From the NCBI GenBank assembly GCA_947650155.1, contig CANSUS010000023.1:1-52733 (forward strand): a DNA stretch of 52,733 bases. Reading direction: 5' to 3'. This DNA is from an uncultured Lachnospiraceae bacterium (GTDB lineage: Bacteria > Bacillota > Clostridia > Lachnospirales > Lachnospiraceae). The position numbers and the translations under genes were made by a program. The stretch's first letter is position 1. Each line of letters begins with the position of its first letter. This document shows, one piece after another, positions 16,611 to 23,894 of this stretch. A model generated the notes under the pieces. The model was given only the letters and a program-made list of their open reading frames with translations, searched no databases and was not told the DNA's origin.

Positions 16611-17078
16611 ATGGAATATTGTATGATATGTGAGAGAATTGACTGGATTAAAAATGGTAAGAATCCGTATTTCGTTAAGGAATTGGATACAGGATATGTT
16701 GTGATAGGAGATCATCAGCGTATAAAGGGGTATTCTTTATTCCTCTGTAAAGAACATGCAACGGAATTGCATTTTTTGGAACCGGAATTCAGAGATAAAT
16801 TTCTTCATGAAATGGCAATTGTAGCAGAGGCGGTTTATCATGCATTTAAACCGGATAAGCTGAATTATGAACTTTTGGGCGCAGGCAGCGGTCTTCATAT
16901 GCATTGGCACATATTTCCTAGAAGAAAAGGAGATACGGAGACAGGAGGACCTGTTTGGAAATTGGGTGCAGAATTAGCAGCGGAGGAATTTTTACCGACA
17001 CAGGAAGAACTTAATGATTTAAAAACACGATTAAATGCAGAATTAGATAAATTGTTAGAAAAAGAAAAGAAAGTGTGA
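16611..17078 (+). CDS. HIT family protein (histidine triad nucleotide hydrolase/transferase)
   Basis: I start at the ATG at 16611, which has CGGGGGA seven bases upstream, rather than 16554. The 155-residue protein has N-terminal Cys pairs (YCMICERIDW) and the histidine triad HMHWHIFPR near residue 102 (H-x-H-x-H), the catalytic signature of nucleotide-phosphoramidase-type HIT enzymes. The C-terminal 35 residues are a charged helix. It is probably cytosolic and acts on a small nucleotide conjugate. It is 54 bases before the next gene on the same strand. Confidence 0.88.
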   Translation: MEYCMICERIDWIKNGKNPYFVKELDTGYVVIGDHQRIKGYSLFLCKEHATELHFLEPEFRDKFLHEMAIVAEAVYHAFKPDKLNYELLGAGSGLHMHWHIFPRRKGDTETGGPVWKLGAELAAEEFLPTQEELNDLKTRLNAELDKLLEKEKKV

Positions 17079-17132
17079 GTATAAAGTGCAGGAAGACCAA
17101 GGGCGTTCGTTTATTATTAAGGAGTAGAAAAA

Positions 17133-18035
17133 TTGGAGAACATTTTATTAGATAAGACTTTAGTAATAGCTTCACAGGAAGGGTATGAAGCGGCTTATCG
17201 ATTTCTGGCCGGGGAGTCTTTAAAACTGCCAGAAGGCGAATATCCGCGTGTATTTTATTTTTTGATGTGCCTTGCGGCAGGAAACGGTAAGAGTGAAATT
17301 GCGTTACATCATTTTGAGGAAGCAGTTTTAAAAAAGGGATACTGGTATCGGAAAGAGGAACTGGAGGATCAGGACTTGGCTCCTTTATTTGGGAGTAAAA
17401 AATTTTCGGATTTGAAGCTTCTTTGTGAGCAGAGGCAGAAAACAGCACAGGAAAATGCAAGGCCGTTTTGTACATATCAAGGTCAGACTGCATCAATATT
17501 ATTGCTTTGCGTACATGGTAATGGTCAGAATGCTTCTATTAGTAAAGCGGATTGGCATATGCTGGAGAGCCGGGAAATTCAGGTTGAAGCAGTACAGTCT
17601 GCTACAGCGGAATCCTATGGAAGATTTAGCTGGAATTATGATACTATGAATTTCAGGCAGATTGAAGAGTGCGTAAAGAAAGTGCCGTGGGGAAATTATA
17701 AGAAACATATTTTAGCAGGATTTTCTGCCGGCTGTGATATGATTTTGCGGACAATAGCCGCGTGCAGTTTACAGATAGAAGCTTTGCTGTTACAGTCTCC
17801 GTATATTCCTTATATGAAGGAAAATGCAGAGAGGATTGTAGAAGTATGCCATGAAAAGGGAATTCAAGTGGGAATTTATTGTGGGGTATTGGATGAAGTG
17901 TGTCACGATATGGCAGCAGGTTTATATCATAAATTGACAGAGGCAGGGGTTCAGACTCATTTGGTGTGGCAGCCGGGACTGCGTCATGGGTTTCCTGAAA
18001 AGATGGGGGAAGAGTATAAAGGCTATCTAAAATAA
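17133..18035 (+). CDS. Alpha/beta hydrolase-like protein (esterase type) with N-terminal helical extension
   Basis: It starts with TTG after AAGGAG. Residues 1-105 are helical and TPR-like, resembling bacterial proteins that score module integrity. Residues about 118-300 are an alpha/beta hydrolase core: strand and oxyanion region LLLCVHGNG, nucleophile Ser198 in AGFSAG, a possible acid residue in GVLDEVCHD and a late His in LRHGFP near residue 287. The nucleophile and His are in the expected order. The substrate is unknown. It is probably co-transcribed with the HIT gene. Confidence 0.75.
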   Translation: MENILLDKTLVIASQEGYEAAYRFLAGESLKLPEGEYPRVFYFLMCLAAGNGKSEIALHHFEEAVLKKGYWYRKEELEDQDLAPLFGSKKFSDLKLLCEQRQKTAQENARPFCTYQGQTASILLLCVHGNGQNASISKADWHMLESREIQVEAVQSATAESYGRFSWNYDTMNFRQIEECVKKVPWGNYKKHILAGFSAGCDMILRTIAACSLQIEALLLQSPYIPYMKENAERIVEVCHEKGIQVGIYCGVLDEVCHDMAAGLYHKLTEAGVQTHLVWQPGLRHGFPEKMGEEYKGYLK

Positions 18036-18068
18036 ACAGTTATCTGTACCTATGATGATATATTTTTC

Positions 18069-18092
18069 TTGCAGCCTGTTGAAAGGCTGCAA
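18069..18092. terminator. Hairpin between convergent genes
   Basis: GCAGCCT and AGGCTGC (18071-18077 and 18084-18090) form a 7-bp stem with TT/AA outside. No T-run follows on either strand, so it is a weak terminator candidate for the hydrolase gene (ends 18035) or the DUF2461 gene (ends 18141). Confidence 0.3.
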
Positions 18093-18140
18093 GTCCATTA
18101 GTATTTTATAGCTTCCGTTATCACCTGTACAGGTACAACA

Positions 18141-18824
18141 TTATCTTGTTGGCATCTGAAATCCTGTGAGCGCTTTATTTATATAATCGTTAAAAGGTTT
18201 CATAATTCGGAAAAGTTCTGCTGCTTTTGCAATAAATATATCCGCATTGTATAATTCTTCATCTTTTAGCGGATATTCCAAATACCAACTTTTAAATTTT
18301 AAAAATTCCGCCTGTGGATGTTCTTTTTCATATCCGGCAGGAACATTTTTTAATGCTGTTCCCTGCACGGTGAAATATTTTTCAAACTCCGGCTCATGTA
18401 TAATCTGTTCCCATTCTTCACCATTATGAGCAATATAATCCCGTATCATCGTTGTTGCGTCTTTAAACATGTCCGCAAACAAACCGCCGCCTAAAAAAGA
18501 CTGATTACCGGGTTTTAACATCAGATAATATCCGACAGGAACCGGCAGCTTGCCTTTAGAAGAAATATGGGCGCGGAACGCAGGATTATAAGGCGATTTA
18601 TCATGACTGAAACGGGTATCCCTTACAATCTTAAATGTCAGGTCTTTTGGATTGTTATGTAAAATACTGCTGTCAAATTTTCCGATCTCCAACATCAGTG
18701 TCTGCAATAGGTTTTCAAATTCAGCATTTGCATTTTTGTAGTCGCCTTTATTCGCATGATACCATTCACGGTTATTATTCTTGTCAAGCGCCGATAAATA
18801 ATCAAAAATTAATTTTATATTCAT
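18141..18824 (-). CDS. DUF2461 family protein (TIGR02453-like)
   Basis: The 227-residue protein starts with ATG at 18824 after AAGGAGTT, 14 bases beyond the sigma-factor stop. Family landmarks are NNREWYHANKGDY near the N-terminus, FKIVRDTRFSHDKSPYNPAFRAHIS in the middle and LMLKPGNQSFLGGGL. The biochemical role of DUF2461 is not established. It lies directly downstream of the sigma factor on the same strand and should share its transcript. Confidence 0.88.
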   Translation of the reverse strand: MNIKLIFDYLSALDKNNNREWYHANKGDYKNANAEFENLLQTLMLEIGKFDSSILHNNPKDLTFKIVRDTRFSHDKSPYNPAFRAHISSKGKLPVPVGYYLMLKPGNQSFLGGGLFADMFKDATTMIRDYIAHNGEEWEQIIHEPEFEKYFTVQGTALKNVPAGYEKEHPQAEFLKFKSWYLEYPLKDEELYNADIFIAKAAELFRIMKPFNDYINKALTGFQMPTR

Positions 18825-18838
18825 AATGTGTTAACTCC

Positions 18839-19690
18839 TTATGATCTCTGGATAATGGAAAGTTGTGTGGAATCTAAAAATTCCTGTATCAATTGTTTTG
18901 TGCGTTCGGGAGATTGATAGGGCTTACAGAACGAAAAGTTCTGCGATAGGCCGTCAATATCTTCCATAGCATTTTTTACATCTAGCATGGTCTCAACGGA
19001 GATTTCTGTGGCTGTCATATAATCCAGCTGCAACGGATTTATTCTGTGATTTTGTATTGCATAATTTACCCTGTCCTTACATTTACACCTGCCGTCACCA
19101 TATTCTCCACAGTACTGTCCAAGAAAGTCCGCCATTTTTTTGCGTATTCGCGAAAGCTTCTGACGATATGCTTCCGGGGTCATATCCAAAATGTCCCCTG
19201 CAATCCGGCTGTCAATCTTAAACATGGTACCTAATATGAAAATGCATCTGCTTTCTACGTCAAGACATTGCAGCATTACATTCGTACAGGACATTTTTAG
19301 TTCTTCCGCTAAAATAGCCTTTTCTACGTTTTGCGTTAAATCCGGAACATCCTGTATTTTTCCGTTTTCTATATCATCTCCATAATATTCAAAGCTGGGT
19401 GCAAAGCGGGCGAACATATGCTTTTTGTAATTTTTCAGATGATTCGCAGCAATGCTGAATACCCACGTTGTAAATGAGCTGTCTCCTCTGAACGAGGACA
19501 AATGCGTAATCATTTTCAACAGGATGTCCTGTGTGGCATCCTCCGCGTCTGCAAATGTACCAAGCATCCGCAGGGATAAATTAAAAACAATATCCTGTAC
19601 GCCTGTAACAAGCATTTCGAGAGCTTTTTTATCTCCCGCAGTGGCTTTATCGACTAAAGCCTGTAATTCTTCATTATTATTTTTATTCAT
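18839..19690 (-). CDS. ECF-type sigma factor with C-terminal Cys-containing extension
   Basis: The ATG at 19690 follows AGGAGG. Region 2 (residues about 20-95: AEDATQDILLKM, FTTWVFSIAANHLKN) and region 4 (about 135-190: YRQKLSRIRKKM) are clear. At 283 residues it exceeds a minimal ECF factor by about 90. The extension begins with a cysteine cluster (CGEYGDGRCKCKDRV) that could bind metal or sense redox state, then Leu/Glu-rich helices. A similar Cys cluster occurs, as I recall, in a subgroup of Firmicute sigma factors. No anti-sigma gene is adjacent; the upstream CPBP protease gene and downstream DUF2461 share the strand. Confidence 0.88.
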   Translation of the reverse strand: MNKNNNEELQALVDKATAGDKKALEMLVTGVQDIVFNLSLRMLGTFADAEDATQDILLKMITHLSSFRGDSSFTTWVFSIAANHLKNYKKHMFARFAPSFEYYGDDIENGKIQDVPDLTQNVEKAILAEELKMSCTNVMLQCLDVESRCIFILGTMFKIDSRIAGDILDMTPEAYRQKLSRIRKKMADFLGQYCGEYGDGRCKCKDRVNYAIQNHRINPLQLDYMTATEISVETMLDVKNAMEDIDGLSQNFSFCKPYQSPERTKQLIQEFLDSTQLSIIQRS

Positions 19691-19746
19691 AAATTTCTGC
19701 CTCCTATATAATTAGACAATGTTTCTTTGCCTGTGTGACAAAAAAT

Positions 19747-20538
19747 TTATATTTTTTCTTCTTTTTTGCAAAATAGTATCATTATAATAATGGAAATCGC
19801 TGCCAATGCCAGTGCCAATATTATTCTCGTACTGAAGTCCGGTTTGGGCAGGTAAGGCAATAAAAAATCCGGGAGATTTGCAAATGCATGGGCGGCAATT
19901 GCTATATATAATGATTTTGTTTTTACAAAAACCAATCCGAAACAAATGCCCATTATAGCTGCGCCTATTGTAAGCACCGCTCCGCCAGCCATTAAATGTA
20001 TTATGCCAAAAAGCAGGGAGCTTACTATGACAGCGCCCCATACCGGCATACTGTTTTTTAGCTTGTTCAATATTATTCCGCGGCATAATATTTCTTCTAT
20101 GACCGGTTGTGCAAGTAACAGGGTGAGCGCCATCATAATAATACCAAAACCCGGAAATATCCTAGAATAAAAATTGGTACTTTTCTCAATTTGCTGTGTA
20201 TTGGTAAACGATATATCATATGTAATAAACGCCCATGCAAAGGAAAGCAAAAATACAGATGCACAGGGAGCGATATATGTTTTAAGCTTTGCAGGTATTA
20301 AATTCCATTCTTCGGTTATATTTTTCTTCTGGATTTTCATGTAAAGTATGAAAAGAAGGACAGTAACTATATTTGACAGAACTGTTAAAAGAAATAAATG
20401 ATTCATGCAAAATTCCATCAGTTCATTTTGGGATTTTATTCCCAATAATGTACCGGACAACATGAATACCATTTGCATGAGAAATTGAATTACGAAATAT
20501 ACTGCCAGGCAGGCAATGGATTTTATGAAATTTTTCAT
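19747..20538 (-). CDS. CPBP family intramembrane glutamic endopeptidase
   Basis: The 263-residue protein starts at ATG 20538 with GGAG eight bases upstream. It is very hydrophobic, with about eight membrane segments. The abortive-infection/CPBP motifs are present: PVIEEILCRG (EExxxR, near residue 150), LFGIIH near 175 and HAFAN near 225, the Glu and His residues of Rce1-like proteases. Members process peptides in the membrane or take part in bacteriocin immunity. It lies 56 bases upstream of the sigma-factor gene on the same strand, so it could release or sense a signal for it, but that is inference from position. Confidence 0.9.
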   Translation of the reverse strand: MKNFIKSIACLAVYFVIQFLMQMVFMLSGTLLGIKSQNELMEFCMNHLFLLTVLSNIVTVLLFILYMKIQKKNITEEWNLIPAKLKTYIAPCASVFLLSFAWAFITYDISFTNTQQIEKSTNFYSRIFPGFGIIMMALTLLLAQPVIEEILCRGIILNKLKNSMPVWGAVIVSSLLFGIIHLMAGGAVLTIGAAIMGICFGLVFVKTKSLYIAIAAHAFANLPDFLLPYLPKPDFSTRIILALALAAISIIIMILFCKKEEKI

Positions 20539-20553
20539 TTAAATTCTCCGATC

Positions 20554-20571
20554 TGTCTGCTCAGGCAGACA
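20554..20571. promoter_or_regulatory. Short hairpin in the leader of the CPBP gene
   Basis: TGTCTGC and GCAGACA flank TCAG, giving a perfect 7-bp inverted repeat 16 bases upstream of the CPBP start. It could be an operator or an mRNA hairpin near the ribosome site. Confidence 0.3.
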
Positions 20572-20660
20572 TTGAAATTCAATAGCGCTAACATTTTCTT
20601 TTATACTTTACCTCTTTCCTATATAATAATCAAGGGTACATAAAGGCTGCATTTAAATGT

Positions 20661-21635
20661 TTACGCGTACCAATACCGTCTGATTTGTTCTTCCGTAAGG
20701 GAATCTGCAAATTCTTTTTTCAATAATAAAAAATATTCCAGATCCATTAAAATGGAATAAAGAATAGCGCGGTTTTCAAACTCTTCTCTTGAAGCGGGAA
20801 GAGAAGAGCCCTTCATCCGGTCCAATAACCCGGCAAGGGAATCTAACAGTTCTTTTGCATTATTGGACTCGCCAAAGGATGCGCTGATTTCATATATAAA
20901 AGAAGAAATCTGTTCTGTCTGTGCAGGAACGGTACGAATGCTCATGATCTTTTTATAAATATCTTTGAGAACAGTGCACTGCTGCTCTCTCATATTCATA
21001 TATTCAATAAAATATTTTGATTCTTGAAAAAAAGTATTGTTCATATAGGCGAATGCCAGTTTTTTACCATCAGAAAGATCTGCAGACAGCTTGTTAAAAC
21101 AATTTCCGGTATAGTCCGATTTGTCTTCTTTTTTAATATATTCTGACATGCGCGAAAGTACCGTTTTTAAATCTTCTTCCAGGATATGCTGCGTAGTACG
21201 GATTTCTTTTACCTTTCCCGGCATATAGAGATTAAGCAGAGTGCCAATACCGGCGCCGATTATTAAAAGAAACGCTTCATTACTTATTATCGTAAAGGAC
21301 ATGCCTTTAGCCAGAAGATAATGGGTGGCAAGTACGGCGTTGGTAGAAACGGCGGCGCTCAGCCGTAGAGGTTTGCAGCAGGCTATGAAAAGAAATAAAA
21401 ATATTCCGTAAGCGAAGGCATAATATCCAATCATATGAAATATAGCGTAAGATAACGCTGTTGCTAAGAGGAAGGCAAAAACCCGCTTGACAGAAATGGA
21501 AATGGTTTCTTTGGAAGTATCCTGTATTGTTAAAAGGGTAATAATGCCTGCAGAGGTGCCGTAGCTTAATCCAAGGGCGTCGGCTAAAAAAATGGATACA
21601 GCGGTTCCAACGGAGATTTTAATTAATTTCAACAT
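20661..21635 (-). CDS. Aromatic acid exporter family (ArAE/FUSC-like) membrane protein
   Basis: I start at ATG 21635, preceded by AAAGG; an in-frame ATG at 21671 has no site. The N-terminal half (to about 140) has four to six membrane segments, including KISVGTAVSIFLADALGLSYGTSAGIITLLTIQ, the start typical of ArAE_1-type proteins. The C-terminal half (about 145-324) is a cytosolic helical domain (PGKVKEIRTTQHILEEDL onward). Relatives are thought to move aromatic acids or other amphipathic compounds. It is divergent from the response regulator at 21879 across about 240 bases and could belong to its regulon. Confidence 0.85.
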   Translation of the reverse strand: MLKLIKISVGTAVSIFLADALGLSYGTSAGIITLLTIQDTSKETISISVKRVFAFLLATALSYAIFHMIGYYAFAYGIFLFLFIACCKPLRLSAAVSTNAVLATHYLLAKGMSFTIISNEAFLLIIGAGIGTLLNLYMPGKVKEIRTTQHILEEDLKTVLSRMSEYIKKEDKSDYTGNCFNKLSADLSDGKKLAFAYMNNTFFQESKYFIEYMNMREQQCTVLKDIYKKIMSIRTVPAQTEQISSFIYEISASFGESNNAKELLDSLAGLLDRMKGSSLPASREEFENRAILYSILMDLEYFLLLKKEFADSLTEEQIRRYWYA

Positions 21636-21716
21636 AGAATGGCCTTTCTTTGCAGTGAATGGAGTAATCATATTTTTATATGATAAAATATTTGCAATTG
21701 TTGTTATTTATATTTT

Positions 21717-21742
21717 TGACATTAGTATACCATGAAATGTCA
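21717..21742. promoter_or_regulatory. Inverted repeat between exporter and response-regulator genes
   Basis: TGACATT (21717-21723) and AATGTCA (21736-21742) form a 7-bp inverted repeat with a 12-base spacer in the divergent intergenic region. It is a possible binding site for the OmpR-type regulator encoded at 21879. Confidence 0.3.
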
Positions 21743-21878
21743 GGAAACAATGATAGATTTCAGAAATGTCGGGGAAAATATGAGTGGGATGCACTTCTTT
21801 TACATGGTATAATGAAGAGCGAAAGTTTGAATGCTTACTTGAGGTGCAAGATGAGCAAGGAAGGATACTTAAAGAAAG

Positions 21879-22541
21879 ATGCTGGATATATTAATTGTAG
21901 AAGATAACAAAGAAATAGGTATTTTGTTGTGTGATTTTTTGCGTAAGGAGAATTATACGGTCAGTGTAGCCCAGACCGGTGAAAAAGCTTTGGAATTGTA
22001 TGAAAAATATGGAGCTAAATTAATTGTGCTGGATATTATGCTTCCCGGAATAAATGGATTTGCGGTTTGTTCTAAGATCAGGGAGACTTCCAATACCCAT
22101 ATTTTAATTGCCAGCGCCAAGGTGGAAAAGAATGATAAATTAAAGGGTTTAAATCTTGGCGCAGATGATTACATTGAGAAACCTTATGATGTAGATATTT
22201 TAATTGCTAAGATTAAAGGCATTTTTAAAAGAAAATATGGCCAGGAAGAGATGGTAGAGGGGAATATCCGATTGAATATTGTGCAGCAGTCGATCTATGT
22301 GGACGGGCAGAAAAAAGAAGTTACCGAAAAGGAGTTTGAACTGTTAAAGCTGTTAATCGAAAATAAGAATGTAACTATGAAGAAGGAGTATTTGTTCAAT
22401 ACCGTTTGGGGAAGTGACAGTGTTTCGGAGATTCAAACATTGGCAGTACATATTAAGTGGCTTAGGGAAAAAATAGAAGAAGAACCTAAAAAGCCCAGAC
22501 ATATTATTACAGAGTGGGGAGTAGGGTATCGGTTTGAGTAA
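21879..22541 (+). CDS. OmpR-family response regulator
   Basis: The 220-residue protein has ATG at 21879 with AAGGAAGGA further upstream. The receiver domain (1-120) has the acid pocket E8/D9, the phospho-acceptor D52 in LIVLDIMLPG, and K in EKPYD. The winged-helix domain (about 130-220) has KEVTEKEFELLKLL and the usual final VWGSDSV ... GVGYRFE. It overlaps the kinase gene by 8 bases. The pair is followed by an ABC exporter, the common layout for antimicrobial-peptide sensing systems. Confidence 0.93.
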   Translation: MLDILIVEDNKEIGILLCDFLRKENYTVSVAQTGEKALELYEKYGAKLIVLDIMLPGINGFAVCSKIRETSNTHILIASAKVEKNDKLKGLNLGADDYIEKPYDVDILIAKIKGIFKRKYGQEEMVEGNIRLNIVQQSIYVDGQKKEVTEKEFELLKLLIENKNVTMKKEYLFNTVWGSDSVSEIQTLAVHIKWLREKIEEEPKKPRHIITEWGVGYRFE

Positions 22542-23769
22542 ATTTAAAATCTTTATGCTTTGGATTGTTATTGTAGAGATATTGCTTATACTGTCAGCTA
22601 ATATGCTGTATTTTTATCAAAATAATGACCGCGACGGAAAATTATATCTTGTGGAAGCAAGGCGTGTGATAAAAGAAATAGAAGAACAAAAACCAGAGGT
22701 TTCCGAAATAGAAACAATGAGTTTCGATAAATATGAGACAATAGTAGGAATCAGGGAATTTATTGCCGGAGAAGTCTGTGATAACGATTATTTAGTGGAA
22801 GAAATATCCGGTAAACTGTACCGGATAGAATATGTAGAGGAAAGAAGTTCACGATTACCTTTGTACATAAATTTCTCGCTGTTTGGTATGATGATTGTGA
22901 CAAACATTGTACTCGCGTATGTGTATTGTAAGATTTTAAAACCTTTTCATGATATGAGTAATTTACCTTATGAGCTGGCGAAAGGAAATTTGTCCATGCC
23001 TGTAAAAGAAGAAAAAAGTAAGTTGTTTGGGCGCTTCCTGTGGGGAATGGACATGCTTCGTGAAAAGTTGGAGGAAACAAAAGAGAAAGAACTTGAATTT
23101 CAAAAGGAGCGGAGGACATTGATTCTTTCTTTGTCCCATGATATTAAAACGCCGCTTTCTTCCATTGAATTGTATTCCAAAGCGTTGTCGGAGGATTTGT
23201 ATGACACACAGGAGAGAAAGGACGAAGTTTTGCAGGGCATTGCAAAGAATGTGAAAGAAATAAAGGGGTATGTGAATGAAATTATTACTGCATCCAGAGA
23301 AGATTTTCTGAATTTGGAAGTGATTATGGGAGAGTATTACCTTTCAGAGGTTATAAAAGCCACAGAAAGTTATTATAAGGATAAGCTGTCTGTGATTCAC
23401 ACTGAATTTCATGTGGATGAAATTTCGGAATATCTTGCCAAAGGGGATAAGAACCGTATGATGGAGGTTCTGCAAAATGTTATGGAAAACGCCATAAAAT
23501 ATGGTGACGGTAAACGGATCTGCATTTCGTTTGGGGAGGAAGAGGACTGCAAATTAATACAGATCGAGAACTCGGGGTGCAGTCTGAAAAAAGAGGAACT
23601 TCCAAATCTTTTCGATTCCTTTTATCGTGGAAGCAATAGTACCGGTATAAAAGGGAGCGGTCTGGGGCTTTATATTTGCAAAACACTAATGCGTAAAATG
23701 GATGGTGAAATCTTTGCCGGAATGAATGAAGATATTTTTTGTGTGACGATAGTGGTTAGAAAAGCATAA
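22534..23769 (+). CDS. Sensor histidine kinase, partner of the OmpR-type regulator
   Basis: It starts with TTG inside the regulator gene. Membrane segments lie at about 6-28 and 108-132, with an extracytoplasmic loop of about 80 residues, then a HAMP-like stretch. The phospho-acceptor is H202 in LSLSHDIKTP. ATPase boxes are N in MENAIKYGDG, then the YRGSNSTGIKGSGLGLYICK glycine-rich lid. The loop is longer than in BceS-type kinases, which have almost none, so it may bind a ligand directly rather than rely on the transporter. Confidence 0.92.
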   Translation: MSKFKIFMLWIVIVEILLILSANMLYFYQNNDRDGKLYLVEARRVIKEIEEQKPEVSEIETMSFDKYETIVGIREFIAGEVCDNDYLVEEISGKLYRIEYVEERSSRLPLYINFSLFGMMIVTNIVLAYVYCKILKPFHDMSNLPYELAKGNLSMPVKEEKSKLFGRFLWGMDMLREKLEETKEKELEFQKERRTLILSLSHDIKTPLSSIELYSKALSEDLYDTQERKDEVLQGIAKNVKEIKGYVNEIITASREDFLNLEVIMGEYYLSEVIKATESYYKDKLSVIHTEFHVDEISEYLAKGDKNRMMEVLQNVMENAIKYGDGKRICISFGEEEDCKLIQIENSGCSLKKEELPNLFDSFYRGSNSTGIKGSGLGLYICKTLMRKMDGEIFAGMNEDIFCVTIVVRKA

Positions 23770-23777
23770 TGGCTATG

Positions 23778-23815
23778 AAAACTTCAGAGTCGTATTTAGT
23801 GGCTCTGAAGTTTTG
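23778..23815 (+). terminator. Terminator between kinase and ABC permease
   Basis: AAAACTTCAGAG and CTCTGAAGTTTT form a perfect 12-bp stem with a 13-base loop, starting about 10 bases after the kinase stop. The T-run is part of the stem. It separates the two-component operon from the exporter operon. Confidence 0.6.
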
Positions 23816-23894
23816 CATTTAATGATTATTTAATAATTCAGGTGTTAGCATATCTCTTGTAAAATCAATGCAGAAACAAGAGAGGAGTAAAAGA

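Noticed and set aside
21680-21907. 75-codon plus-strand ORF overlapping the response-regulator start
   Set aside because: No ribosome site; it crosses the probable promoter and operator region of the regulator gene.
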